Assembly (NCBI GenBank): GCA_948960675.1 | Contig: CARDPF010000052.1 | Span: 1 to 13,916, forward strand | Origin: an uncultured Eisenbergiella sp. | GTDB lineage: Bacteria; Bacillota; Clostridia; Lachnospirales; Lachnospiraceae | DNA length: 13,916 bases | Direction of reading: 5' to 3' | In this document: positions 1 to 7,641 of the stretch, in pieces | Position numbering within the stretch: position 1 is the stretch's first letter | Layout: the number at the start of each line of letters is the position of its first letter | The notes under the pieces: generated by a model | The model's database searches: none | What the model saw: the letters and a program-made list of their open reading frames with translations, nothing else | What the model was told of the DNA's origin: nothing | Translations under genes and position numbers: made by a program

Positions 1-966
1 GTTGTCATACTCCAGCCTCATTAAGTTCGGGTAAATGACCCGCAGCTTTTGCATCCCCTCAGGGACATCCTCCTCATCCGTCAGGGTAATCTGCAGATAA
101 TCCTGCGTGTCGGTTCCCTGATAAAAGGACAGAGCCGTCACCTCCAGATAAGTTCCCCGGATTTTACGCATGTCCCTAAGGGGCTTAAGGGGAATCTGCC
201 GGATACGCACCGTCCCTTTTTCCAAAACCTCTGTCACCGTCACTGACTTTTCCTGCCCTGCCTCCGAAAAGGAATATTTTAGCGGCGTGCCACAATAACG
301 CACCGTCTCCCTGCCCACATGCTGGGGACTATGGAGATGTCCCAGCGCCACATAGTCAAAAGCTTCGAAAACGGAGGCGTCCACGTTATCAATGCCGCCC
401 ACCGAAATTTCTTCCGACTCACACCTGACGGCCCCCGTCACAAATTGATGCGCCACCAGCACATTGCGCTGTCCCCCATCCACTTCCATGCGCCCTATTG
501 CTGCGGCAACCGCCTCCTGATAGCTGACAATCCCGTCCTCCCCCAGCGCATGACGCACCAAGGACGGTTTCAAAAAGGGAAGCAGCCAGATATGGACTTT
601 TCCATAAGCATCCTGCTGGCAGACCTTTTGTACCTCTCCCCCATACACCGGGGAAATATAGACCTTTTCCCCTTTCATCAGCCCTGCCCCAAAGGAGAGG
701 CGCTCCGCCGAATCATGGTTGCCGCTGACCAAAAAGACGGACACCCCCATCCCTGCCAATGTCCCCAGAAAACCGTCGAACACCTGCACGGCCTCCACGG
801 GCGGAACCGGCTTGTCATAGATGTCCCCCGCCAAAATCACGCCGTCCACGCTTTCTTGGCGCACGGCCTCCAAAATCTGCGCCAGTATATACCTTTGATC
901 CTCCATCATGGAATACCCGTTCACCCGTTTTCCCAGATGCAAATCCGAAGTATGTAAAAATTTCAC
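1..966 (-). CDS. sbcD: SbcD, nuclease subunit of the SbcCD exonuclease (partial, 3' end outside window)
   Basis: I read 322 codons open from a GTG at 964-966 to base 1 with no stop, so the C-terminus lies left of the window (family members are usually about 380-400 aa). The calcineurin-like metallophosphoesterase motifs are all present in order: D8-L-H10 in TSDLHLGK, G47-D48 in LAGDIYD, G82-N83-H84-D85 in SGNHDS, VAHQF, and GHLHSPQ. These residues bind the two metal ions. In the known family, SbcD supplies the Mn-dependent nuclease activity and SbcC the Rad50-like ATPase, and the complex cleaves DNA hairpins and double-strand ends in the cytoplasm. GTG is chosen because an AAAGGGGG ribosome binding site (978-985 on the reverse strand) sits 11 bases upstream. 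The nearby ATG is out of frame. An sbcC partner would be expected beyond the left edge. Confidence 0.95.
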   Translation of the reverse strand, partial: MKFLHTSDLHLGKRVNGYSMMEDQRYILAQILEAVRQESVDGVILAGDIYDKPVPPVEAVQVFDGFLGTLAGMGVSVFLVSGNHDSAERLSFGAGLMKGEKVYISPVYGGEVQKVCQQDAYGKVHIWLLPFLKPSLVRHALGEDGIVSYQEAVAAAIGRMEVDGGQRNVLVAHQFVTGAVRCESEEISVGGIDNVDASVFEAFDYVALGHLHSPQHVGRETVRYCGTPLKYSFSEAGQEKSVTVTEVLEKGTVRIRQIPLKPLRDMRKIRGTYLEVTALSFYQGTDTQDYLQITLTDEEDVPEGMQKLRVIYPNLMRLEYDN

Positions 967-1006
967 GCCAACATGTTCCCCCTTTACCGCCATCAGCTGA
1001 CAGACC

Positions 1007-1040
1007 AAAGAAACGACCCCAAAAACGGGATCGTTTCTTT
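1007..1040. terminator. Hairpin between transporter operon and sbcD; terminator-like or 5' stem-loop
   Basis: The arms AAAGAAACGACCCC (1007-1020) and GGGATCGTTTCTTT (1027-1040) pair almost completely around a 6-base loop. The single imperfect pair is C-A on the plus strand but G-U in minus-strand RNA, so the fold is better in the minus direction. On the plus strand it is followed by a T run (1038-1044), the form of an intrinsic terminator. On the minus strand it starts almost exactly at the predicted sbcD start site, so it would form a 5'-terminal stem-loop of that mRNA. It could also terminate readthrough from the transporter operon. Confidence 0.55.
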
Positions 1041-1045
1041 TTTTA

Positions 1046-1074
1046 AGTATATCCCCTCACACCGGTGCTGTCAA
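1046..1074 (-). promoter_or_regulatory. sigma-A promoter of sbcD
   Basis: On the minus strand a perfect -35 TTGACA (1069-1074) is separated by 17 bases from a -10 TATACT (1046-1051). Transcription should start near 1039, about 70 bases before the GTG of sbcD. This gives sbcD its own promoter, separate from the transporter operon upstream. Confidence 0.75.
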
Positions 1075-1096
1075 CACAGTTCACCGTTTTGGCACG

Positions 1097-1143
1097 GATC
1101 TTCAGTAACAGTTTGGCCGAAGGCTGAATTGTTACGATCTTCA
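1097..1143. repeat. 31-bp palindromic element flanked by exact 8-bp direct repeats
   Basis: The arms GTAACAGTTTGGCC (1105-1118) and GGCTGAATTGTTAC (1122-1135) form a 14-bp stem with a GAA loop. In plus-strand RNA all pairs form, three of them G-U. The element is bordered without any gap by GATCTTCA at 1097-1104 and GATCTTCA at 1136-1143, as a target-site duplication would be. The second copy includes the TCA that is the lplC-type permease stop codon. Confidence 0.6.
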
Positions 1144-2040
1144 TTCTTTAACCGCCCCCATGACGATACCTGTCACAAAATATTTCTGAAGGAACGGATA
1201 GATAAGCAGGATCGGCAGCATGGACACCACGACCTTTGCCGAATTGAACGTCAGGCTGGACAACTGCATCTGCTCACTCATCTGTTCCGGCGTCATGGAA
1301 GCCATTTGTTCCGGATTCAGGTCCACCACCAGAGACTGGATATAAGTCTGCAGGGGGAGTTTCTCCAGGGAGTTAATATATATTTTTCCGTCAAAAAAGG
1401 CATTCCAGTGGTTCACAATGCAGAACAGCGTTATTGTTGCCAACGCCGCTTTGGACATGGGCAGAAATACTTTTAACAAAATCTGCAGGGGATTGGCTCC
1501 GTCAATGACGGCTGCCTCCTCCAGGGAATCCGGTATCCCCTTGAAAAAGTTCATGAGCAGAATCACGTTGAAGACGGGAACCGCCCCCGGGAGCACCAAA
1601 GCCCAAATAGTATCCATCAGGTTCAGATTTTTTACCAGCATGAAATTTGGTACGATCCCCCCATTAAACATCATAAGGAAAATCACGATCCACATGTAAT
1701 ATTTTTTCGCCCGGAATTTCCTTGGATCCTTTGACAGCGGATATGCCATCAGAATGGTCAGCGACATATTCAGTGCCGTCCCCATCGCCACCCTCTTTAT
1801 GGAAACAAAGAAGGATTGGAAAAACTGGTTTTCTTCCAATATGGCCCGATATCCGGCCATATTAAAGTTTACCGGCCACAGGCCTACCCGGCCCATGGCG
1901 GCGCTCGTCTTGTCGCTAAAGGAGATTGCCACGGTGTTCAAAATCGGTATGAGGCACACAAGGCCGCAGAGGATGAGCAAAAATCCGATCAATACCTCCG
2001 TTGCCGAAACCTTTCTTTTTCCCTTCACACTAACCACCAT
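1141..2040 (-). CDS. CUT1-type carbohydrate ABC transporter permease, LplC/YtcP-like
   Basis: This 299-aa integral membrane protein is the second inner-membrane subunit of a binding-protein-dependent importer. The N-terminus is basic (KGKRK) and is followed by a first hydrophobic segment near residues 15-38. Further segments lie around 75-95, 115-135 and 145-165, and near the C-terminus. The cytoplasmic EAA loop that contacts the ATPase is visible as EEAAVIDGANPLQILLKVFLP. The C-terminus (QKYFVTGIVMGAVKE) is typical of the LplC/YtcP subgroup of CUT1 transporters. It is the last gene of the operon and follows the LplB-like permease by 41 bases. The ATG at 2040 has no good ribosome binding site, and the best purine stretch lies inside a small hairpin (2044-2059). 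Substrate cannot be read from sequence; oligosaccharides are usual for the family. Confidence 0.93.
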   Translation of the reverse strand: MVVSVKGKRKVSATEVLIGFLLILCGLVCLIPILNTVAISFSDKTSAAMGRVGLWPVNFNMAGYRAILEENQFFQSFFVSIKRVAMGTALNMSLTILMAYPLSKDPRKFRAKKYYMWIVIFLMMFNGGIVPNFMLVKNLNLMDTIWALVLPGAVPVFNVILLMNFFKGIPDSLEEAAVIDGANPLQILLKVFLPMSKAALATITLFCIVNHWNAFFDGKIYINSLEKLPLQTYIQSLVVDLNPEQMASMTPEQMSEQMQLSSLTFNSAKVVVSMLPILLIYPFLQKYFVTGIVMGAVKE

Positions 2041-2043
2041 TCT

Positions 2044-2059
2044 GCCGCCGACAGGCGGC
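2044..2059 (-). promoter_or_regulatory. Hairpin covering the ribosome binding region of the LplC-type permease
   Basis: GCCGCC (2044-2049) and GGCGGC (2054-2059) form a perfect 6-bp GC stem with a 4-base loop, ending 3 bases before the ATG of the downstream permease. The only G-rich bases near that start are in the stem, so the fold could reduce translation of the second permease. Confidence 0.4.
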
Positions 2060-2081
2060 CTAAAAAATTAAAGGAATTCTT

Positions 2082-2987
2082 TTAAAAAATACGATAACCC
2101 GCAAATTTGTCGGCAAGTTTATAGGATACGGTCAGCAGGATAAAACTGATAACCGATTTGAACAGGCCCACAGCCGTTCCAAAACTGTACTGCATATTCG
2201 TCAGGCCTACCCGGTACACATATGTGTCAATGATATCCCCCGTCTCATAGACCAGCGGGCTGTACAGGTTGAAAACCTCATCAAAACCGGCGTTCATGAT
2301 CTGCCCCATGTTCAAGGTCATCATCAGGATGATCGTAGGAAGGATGGAGGGAATGGTAATATGCCATATCCGGTCCCACCGGTTCGCACCGTCGATCTTG
2401 GCCGCTTCATACAGCCCCGGATCAATGCTTGTCATCGCCGCCACATACACCACCGCATTATAACCAAATTCCTTCCATACATCCCCTAAAATAACGATGC
2501 TGCGGAACCACTTATTACTGACCAGAAACATCTGCGGCTCCATCCCGAACAGGCCGAGAAACCGGTTCAACACCCCGCCATAGGAGAGCAGGTTGCTAAA
2601 CATCACCGCAAGAATGACCCACGAAAGAAAATGCGGAAGATAGACGGAAGTCTGCACCAGGCGTTTCAGCCCGGTGCTTCTGCATTCGTTCAGAAGCACC
2701 GCAAATACAACCGCCATCAACATACCCAGCACGATTTTCCCTGCCGCTATCAGGAGTGTGTTTTCCATGATCTGCCAGAAATCCGGCAGATAGAACAGGC
2801 GTCCAAAATTTTCCAGGCCGATAAACTGGGAACCAAAAATTCCCTTGACCGGCTTAAAGTTCTGGAAAGCGATGGTCACTCCTGCAAGCGGCACAATGTG
2901 AAACAGGAATAAAAACGCCATACCGGGCAGCAGCATCAAATGATAAAACTTTTCCGCAGCACTTTTTTTCTTATGTTTACTGCCCAT
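2082..2987 (-). CDS. CUT1-type carbohydrate ABC transporter permease, LplB-like
   Basis: This 301-aa membrane permease is the partner of the LplC-type permease. A basic N-terminus (SKHKKK) precedes a first hydrophobic helix at about residues 15-35 (LMLLPGMAFLFLFHIVPLAG). Others lie near 75-100, 110-130 and 155-180, and in the C-terminal third. The EAA loop reads YEAAKIDGANRWDRIWHITI, followed by P-x-I-L-P, as in the family. The C-terminal LADKFAGYRIF ending is common in LplB proteins. The ATG at 2985-2987 lies inside the last codons of the solute-binding protein gene, an 11-base overlap in a different frame. The ribosome binding site is weak (AGGTAATGG), so translational coupling to the binding protein is likely. 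Confidence 0.94.
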   Translation of the reverse strand: MGSKHKKKSAAEKFYHLMLLPGMAFLFLFHIVPLAGVTIAFQNFKPVKGIFGSQFIGLENFGRLFYLPDFWQIMENTLLIAAGKIVLGMLMAVVFAVLLNECRSTGLKRLVQTSVYLPHFLSWVILAVMFSNLLSYGGVLNRFLGLFGMEPQMFLVSNKWFRSIVILGDVWKEFGYNAVVYVAAMTSIDPGLYEAAKIDGANRWDRIWHITIPSILPTIILMMTLNMGQIMNAGFDEVFNLYSPLVYETGDIIDTYVYRVGLTNMQYSFGTAVGLFKSVISFILLTVSYKLADKFAGYRIF

Positions 2988-4710
2988 CTACCATTACCTG
3001 TACTTCCTGTGTAAGGACATCGCCTCCCAGCTTCTTCCACTGTTCCACAAATGTATCAAAGTATTCCAGCGGTTTTTCCCCCGTGATAATCTGCAGATAC
3101 ATCTGTTCCTCAAGCTTATCCAGCGTAGGTTTAAGCCTGTCGGAGGATTGGGTCGTATAATAGTAGGCTGCATCCACCGGATTGTTTTCCGGGGTGTCCA
3201 GAATGTTGGAACCCACATACCTTCCGTAGTAATCACAGAACGTATTCGGTGCATTGGGATCCGAAGGGTCAATGCCGTCGGCATACCGTTTTGCGCCTTC
3301 CGCTTTCCATCTGTCATATTCCGTTGTGGTTTCGTCACCGCCCATAACGCCGGTTTCCACCAGATTCTTACACAGCTTACCCAGCTTTGGCACTACATCA
3401 TAATAGTCAAGGTTGAAGCCTCCTGTGGGAAAGAGAGCCTCTCTGGAAACACCCTGGTCAAAAACCGGCTGTACCGTAGCCAGGCCTTCCGCGTCAATCC
3501 CCCTGTATACGTCATATTCTTCATTGATGATTTTTAGCAGGGCCTCCGGATTTGCACAATCCTTGCTCACTGCCACCAGATCTGCAGTGGGAGCCGGGAG
3601 CAGGTGGTTGTATTTTCCTTCCCCATCCAAAGGCGCGTTTGCCACGGCCAGCTTTATGTCCGGATTATTGACATAGCTGTCCCCGCTTGATCCCCACCAG
3701 GGTGCGAACCAGGCGCCGGCCAGGCCGGAGTCCACAATTGCATCCGTCTCACCGGACCCAACCCTTGTAACAAACTGTTTATCAATCAGCCCTTCCTCAT
3801 ACATCTCCCGCAGTATTGCCAGCCCCTCTTTCATTTCCGGGGCGATGGAACCATAGTAAATGTTTCCGGACGCATCCGCCATCCACTGGGTCGGATAAGC
3901 GCCCACGCTGTGAAAAATCGGCTCCACGCCAAATTTGTTGCCGTAACCTGCCACCGGTTTCGTCGCATGGATTGCCAAACCGATGGTATTCCCCGGACCG
4001 TTTTCCCCCGGATCCTTTTCCACAAATTCTTTCAGGACATGCTTTAGTTCTTCCATCGTGGAAGGTACTTCCAATCCCAGCTTGTCCAGCCAGTCCTTAC
4101 GCAGCCACAGGATATTATGCCCATAGCCGATGTTTGCCGTAGAAAGGGCATAGAGTTTCCCGTCAATGGTAAGGGGCTCCATATTCCTTCCGCCGAAGGT
4201 GTCATAGGTCTGCCGCATATAATTTCCCGCATAGGTTTCATAAATATCAGTCAGATCCGCAAGCATATCGTTTTCCGCCATTTCCCGGAACGTTAAGTAA
4301 TTGTTGATATACATAATATCCGGCAGATCGCCCGATGCAATGTTCAGCGACAATTTATTGTTATACTCGCTCCCCTCCGCCTCCCAGGCGATCTTAACGT
4401 CGATATTCAGATCCTCCTTGATCAGGTCCAAAACCACGTTATCCTCCACGGACTGTCCCTCAATCAGGTGCGGGTTAGTAACCATAACCTTGGAAATGGA
4501 CACCTCCACCGGTTCCTCATACCTTCCCTTAGGGGAAGCAGAAGGATCCTCTTTTGCCACATCCGTTCCGGCCCCAGCCTCCGGTTCCTCCTCTTTAACC
4601 TGTTGTGTGTCCGCCTTTTTCGTCTCTTCCGGTACGGCGGCTGTCTCCTGACAGCCTCCCAGAACCATGCATGCGCCCAACATTAATGCTGCTATTCTTT
4701 TTAATTTCAT
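2977..4710 (-). CDS. Extracellular solute-binding lipoprotein of a CUT1 transporter, LplA/YtcQ-like
   Basis: This is a 577-aa secreted receptor. The start is set at the ATG of 4708-4710 because it gives a proper lipoprotein signal peptide: MKLKR, a hydrophobic stretch, and a lipobox L17-G-G-C20. The Cys would be lipidated and the mature protein held on the outer face of the membrane. An acidic, Lys/Glu-rich linker (about residues 22-60) follows, then the long two-lobed binding domain typical of the large LplA-type receptors (500-580 aa). Recognisable stretches include SGDLPDIMYINNY, a classic segment of this family, LYALSTANIGYGHNILWLRK and WLDKLGLEVPSTMEEL. The start has a close AGAGGG site, while a stronger GGAGGAGG (4741-4748) lies about 30 bases upstream and serves no visible start. 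The open frame extends further upstream, but that extension would destroy the signal peptide. The ligand is unknown. Confidence 0.93.
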   Translation of the reverse strand: MKLKRIAALMLGACMVLGGCQETAAVPEETKKADTQQVKEEEPEAGAGTDVAKEDPSASPKGRYEEPVEVSISKVMVTNPHLIEGQSVEDNVVLDLIKEDLNIDVKIAWEAEGSEYNNKLSLNIASGDLPDIMYINNYLTFREMAENDMLADLTDIYETYAGNYMRQTYDTFGGRNMEPLTIDGKLYALSTANIGYGHNILWLRKDWLDKLGLEVPSTMEELKHVLKEFVEKDPGENGPGNTIGLAIHATKPVAGYGNKFGVEPIFHSVGAYPTQWMADASGNIYYGSIAPEMKEGLAILREMYEEGLIDKQFVTRVGSGETDAIVDSGLAGAWFAPWWGSSGDSYVNNPDIKLAVANAPLDGEGKYNHLLPAPTADLVAVSKDCANPEALLKIINEEYDVYRGIDAEGLATVQPVFDQGVSREALFPTGGFNLDYYDVVPKLGKLCKNLVETGVMGGDETTTEYDRWKAEGAKRYADGIDPSDPNAPNTFCDYYGRYVGSNILDTPENNPVDAAYYYTTQSSDRLKPTLDKLEEQMYLQIITGEKPLEYFDTFVEQWKKLGGDVLTQEVQVMVDGQ

Positions 4711-4763
4711 GTTCCCTCTCATTCTGCCGCTAAAATCGGCCCTCCTCCAAAAAATTTGTTGCC

Positions 4764-5654
4764 TCACTTTGCATAGTCTTCCACACAAAGACCGTCATAT
4801 GCCACCGTCACCCGATAGGGCGTCTTCCTCTGCGCACATACGGCGACCATCTCCTCATGGGTGTAGTCCTGTTCCTGGTTGAGATGGGTCAGGTAAACCT
4901 GCGTTTTTTGCGTAATGGTGTTTTGCTCAAACAGGCGCTGACACAGATTGTATGCGCTATTGATATCCAAATGGGAATAGGGTCTTTCTTCCCGGTTCGC
5001 GCTCCCAAAGGTGCCTTCCACAATGAAATAGTCCAGTTGCACATTTTCCAGATATGATAGGGTTTCCTCCCCGTAAAAACCGGTATCCAGCGCATACAGC
5101 ATCCGTTTATTGTCCGGAAGCACAATCAGGTAATTTGCGGAATTTTTCTCCAAATGCCCCCTGTGTTCCCCTTTTATCGGAGTAACCAGAAAATCGCCTA
5201 TCTTTTCCTCCTTCCAAAAATGCAGCTGGTGGAAGGTAAAGTCCTTCTTCGTACTATCCGAGTAATAACGGCTGTTGCCATCAAACCCCAGGGAATCGTA
5301 TCTCTCCACCAGTCCGTAGGCATCCTCATTCAAATAAATATGTACCTTTTCCCCGTTTCCCCTGCTGATAAGCGTCTTCAAATACAGATTGAAAGGGTCA
5401 AAGTGGTCATCATGTGTGTGGGTGACCAACAAATATTTTAAATCATACATGTCCAAACCGGTCCGGATGCATTCCGCAAAAATATCCGTCCCAAAATCAA
5501 TCTGCATTTCTTTTGAGACCCTAAAGCTCGACCGCAGGCGGATTTCCTTCCCGCCGACTTTCCTTGCATGTTCACAGACCCTGCATCTGCAAAAAGGTGT
5601 AGGCACGCCTTCCCCTGCGCCGGTGCCCATGAACCGCATAATCAATTCATCCAT
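4764..5654 (-). CDS. MBL-fold metallohydrolase, PhnP-like phosphodiesterase
   Basis: This 296-aa cytoplasmic metallo-beta-lactamase-fold enzyme is the first gene of the transporter operon, 53 bases before the binding-protein start. The dinuclear metal site is seen as H79-T-H81-D-D83-H84, H164 (KGEH), D190 (ALDTG) and H257 (YLTHL). H228 in SHLDIN matches the catalytic-loop His of E. coli PhnP (NHCDLN). Near the N-terminus C22-R-C24-R-V-C27 matches the GCECAAC structural zinc site of PhnP. The His that completes that site in PhnP, three residues after the metal His, appears to be Gln260 here. PhnP cleaves 5-phosphoribosyl 1,2-cyclic phosphate in the C-P lyase pathway, but no phn genes are present, so the substrate here is probably different. 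The start has an AAAGGAGG site 5 bases upstream (5660-5667). Confidence 0.85.
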   Translation of the reverse strand: MDELIMRFMGTGAGEGVPTPFCRCRVCEHARKVGGKEIRLRSSFRVSKEMQIDFGTDIFAECIRTGLDMYDLKYLLVTHTHDDHFDPFNLYLKTLISRGNGEKVHIYLNEDAYGLVERYDSLGFDGNSRYYSDSTKKDFTFHQLHFWKEEKIGDFLVTPIKGEHRGHLEKNSANYLIVLPDNKRMLYALDTGFYGEETLSYLENVQLDYFIVEGTFGSANREERPYSHLDINSAYNLCQRLFEQNTITQKTQVYLTHLNQEQDYTHEEMVAVCAQRKTPYRVTVAYDGLCVEDYAK

Positions 5655-5704
5655 CGTCTCCTCCTTTTCTGTTGGGTTGTCCCGTAACTGTTTTCGACAG
5701 GTTG

Positions 5705-5734
5705 ATCATACCAAAAACGGTTTTTCCCTGTAAA
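5705..5734 (-). promoter_or_regulatory. Promoter of the PhnP-like/transporter operon
   Basis: On the minus strand TTTACA (5729-5734) is followed after 18 bases by TATGAT (5705-5710), preceded by TGG as an extended -10. The start site would be near 5698, giving a leader of about 43 bases. The spacer contains the near-palindrome AAAAACGGTTTTT (5713-5725), which could be an operator. Confidence 0.65.
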
Positions 5735-5866
5735 TGATATATCTTTATATTTATTGCCTAATATCAAGTTCTTTTTTATGGGCATTCCGGGTAAAATACA
5801 CGAAAACGTAAGCCCCATGCGCTGTTTCGAGGGTGCAAAGTGTCTTTTCCACCTTTTTCCCCCTCC

Positions 5867-5895
5867 TTGAAACGGATTTTCCCATATGCTATACT
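5867..5895 (+). promoter_or_regulatory. Promoter of the sensor kinase / regulator genes
   Basis: TTGAAA (5867-5872), a 17-base spacer and TATACT (5890-5895) with TGC directly before it form an extended -10 promoter. The start would be near 5902, about 37 bases before the kinase ATG. It is divergent from the transporter promoter, and about 130 bases separate the two -35 elements, enough room for a shared regulator site. Confidence 0.7.
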
Positions 5896-5938
5896 TAGAC
5901 AAACCTCACCCGAAAACTCTTTTGGAAGGAGTCCTGCG

Positions 5939-7624
5939 ATGCTAACAGCGTTTAAAAACCGTTACTTTTCTTTACGGATTAAAATCATTGCCCTTTTCCT
6001 GTCCCTCCTGCTTCCGCTCATCCTTGCCGGTTCTACCATCTATCAGTATGGCTACAGCACGATTAGACGTGAAATCACTGATTCCTCTTCCGCCCAGCTG
6101 GCCCTGTTTGCCGGTTTTCTTTCCGACGAAATTACCCGGGTACAGCTCTCCTGTTACCGTCTGGCATCCAATACGGACATCAACTATCTGATCAACGCCT
6201 ACCCTGTCATGACCGATTACGAACGCTCCCAGTATATCCTGCGGACTGCACAGCTGCTTTCCACCCTGCAAAACAGCAGCCAGTTTCTTGAAAGCGCCGC
6301 AATTTATATTCCCTCCCTGCACAAAACGATTTCCGTCAATGATTCGGAACCGGGTATCCTCTTTAGCGAATATTTCAGCAGGCAGGGAAAGCCTGACGCC
6401 ATAAACAACCGGCTTTTCTTTGAGCAAAACCAGCTCTGTCTATATACCCACACCCCCGTCCGCTTTCTTTCCCAAAATGAGGATGCACTTTTTTTGCTAA
6501 AGGTCACTTTTTCCGGTGATTCCCTTTCCGAACTTTTGCGCCACTATACCCGCTTTCCAGGCAGCTGTACCGTACTCTCCTCGAATGAGGAGGGCTTTTG
6601 CCTTTCCTCCGGCCCGGCCGCCCCGGAAACAAATTCGGCCGAAATGGTTACTACTTCCACCGGCGTGGAAAATACCGGCCTTGTATTGACTTCCTATGTC
6701 CCCACCCATCAGATTTTTGGGGAAATAAGGAATTACCGTTTGTTCTGGATCGCCTATATCGCCCTCTCTGCCCTGGTCATCTCCCTTTTCAGTCTGGCGC
6801 TGCAGCATCTCATCAACCGTCCTGTCAAATACCTGCTATGTGCCATTGAAGAGATAGAGGCCGGCCGTTACCGCCTCGCGGACATGCCCATTACCGGCAA
6901 CGATGAGTTTCGTATCCTATACCGGTCCTTCCACAAAATGGCCCACAATCTCGACAATCTGATCCATCAGGTCTATGAGCAGAAAATCCTTACCCAGCGG
7001 GCCGAACTCAAACAGCTGCAATCCCAGATTAACCCACATTTTCTCTATAACAGCTTTTTCAATATTTACCGTCTGGCCAAAGATGAGGATTGCGAAAATA
7101 TCGTCCTGTTTTCCAAATATCTGGGAAATTACTATCAATATATCACCAGAAATGCCGCTTCGGAGGTTCCCCTTAGCGCAGAATACGAACATGCCGTCAA
7201 TTACTGCAGCATACAGAAGTTCCGCTTTGACGGACGGCTGCAAATACAGCTTGCCCATCTTCCGACAGCCTTTAGCAATATCAAGGTTCCCCGCATGATT
7301 ATCCAGCCTGTCCTTGAGAATGCTTTTGAACACGGCTTGAACCAGGTTTCCTCCCCCTCCCTCCGTCTGGATATCTTTCAGGAAAGCAATACCCTGGTTA
7401 TCCGCGTGGAGAACAACGGCCCAGGGCCTTCCGAGGAAATGCTCACCAAACTCCAATGGATGCTGGAAGCACCGGAAACCAATCTGGAGACCACCGCGCT
7501 CATCAACATACACCGCCGTCTCCGCATGACCTACGGAAAGGACGCCGGGCTTTACCTGTCCCGGGAAGGCGCAGGCGGCCTGACAGTGAGAATTCATATT
7601 CCCCTTCCACCCCGAAAGACTTAA
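5939..7624 (+). CDS. YesM-type sensor histidine kinase
   Basis: This 561-aa membrane kinase belongs to the LytS/YesM group that pairs with AraC-type regulators. Transmembrane helix 1 is at about residues 12-35 (IIALFLSLLLPLILAG). An extracytoplasmic sensor region of roughly 230 residues follows. Helix 2 is near 265-290, then comes a HAMP-like linker (RPVKYLLCAIEEIEAGRY). The His_kinase domain has the phosphoacceptor in SQINPHFLYNSF (H367). The HATPase domain shows PVLENAFEHGL (N461) and VENNGPG. The ATG at 5939 is chosen because it follows GGAAGGAG (5924-5931) by 7 bases and places the first helix at the N-terminus. The open frame continues 33 codons upstream across the promoter. It is coupled to the regulator 17 bases downstream. 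The likely signal is extracellular sugar or a liganded binding protein, which is inference from neighbours. Confidence 0.95.
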   Translation: MLTAFKNRYFSLRIKIIALFLSLLLPLILAGSTIYQYGYSTIRREITDSSSAQLALFAGFLSDEITRVQLSCYRLASNTDINYLINAYPVMTDYERSQYILRTAQLLSTLQNSSQFLESAAIYIPSLHKTISVNDSEPGILFSEYFSRQGKPDAINNRLFFEQNQLCLYTHTPVRFLSQNEDALFLLKVTFSGDSLSELLRHYTRFPGSCTVLSSNEEGFCLSSGPAAPETNSAEMVTTSTGVENTGLVLTSYVPTHQIFGEIRNYRLFWIAYIALSALVISLFSLALQHLINRPVKYLLCAIEEIEAGRYRLADMPITGNDEFRILYRSFHKMAHNLDNLIHQVYEQKILTQRAELKQLQSQINPHFLYNSFFNIYRLAKDEDCENIVLFSKYLGNYYQYITRNAASEVPLSAEYEHAVNYCSIQKFRFDGRLQIQLAHLPTAFSNIKVPRMIIQPVLENAFEHGLNQVSSPSLRLDIFQESNTLVIRVENNGPGPSEEMLTKLQWMLEAPETNLETTALINIHRRLRMTYGKDAGLYLSREGAGGLTVRIHIPLPPRKT

Positions 7625-7641
7625 AACGAAAGGAGCGCACG

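Noticed and set aside
319..957. A 212-codon plus-strand frame.
   Set aside because: It lies antisense to the sbcD coding sequence, which has all its family motifs. The product is low in meaning and lacks a ribosome binding site.
4711..4788. A 26-codon N-terminal extension of the solute-binding protein.
   Set aside because: It would bury the lipoprotein signal peptide and overlaps the end of the preceding gene. The ATG at 4710 gives a proper lipobox.
5800..5814. A cre-like site (CGAAAACGTAAGC) for CcpA in the divergent control region.
   Set aside because: It mismatches the consensus at two defined positions, including the first T, and lies far from both start sites. Not reliable from one sequence.
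6917..7597. A 226-codon minus-strand frame.
   Set aside because: It is antisense to the kinase and HATPase domains of the sensor kinase, with no domain and no start signal of its own.
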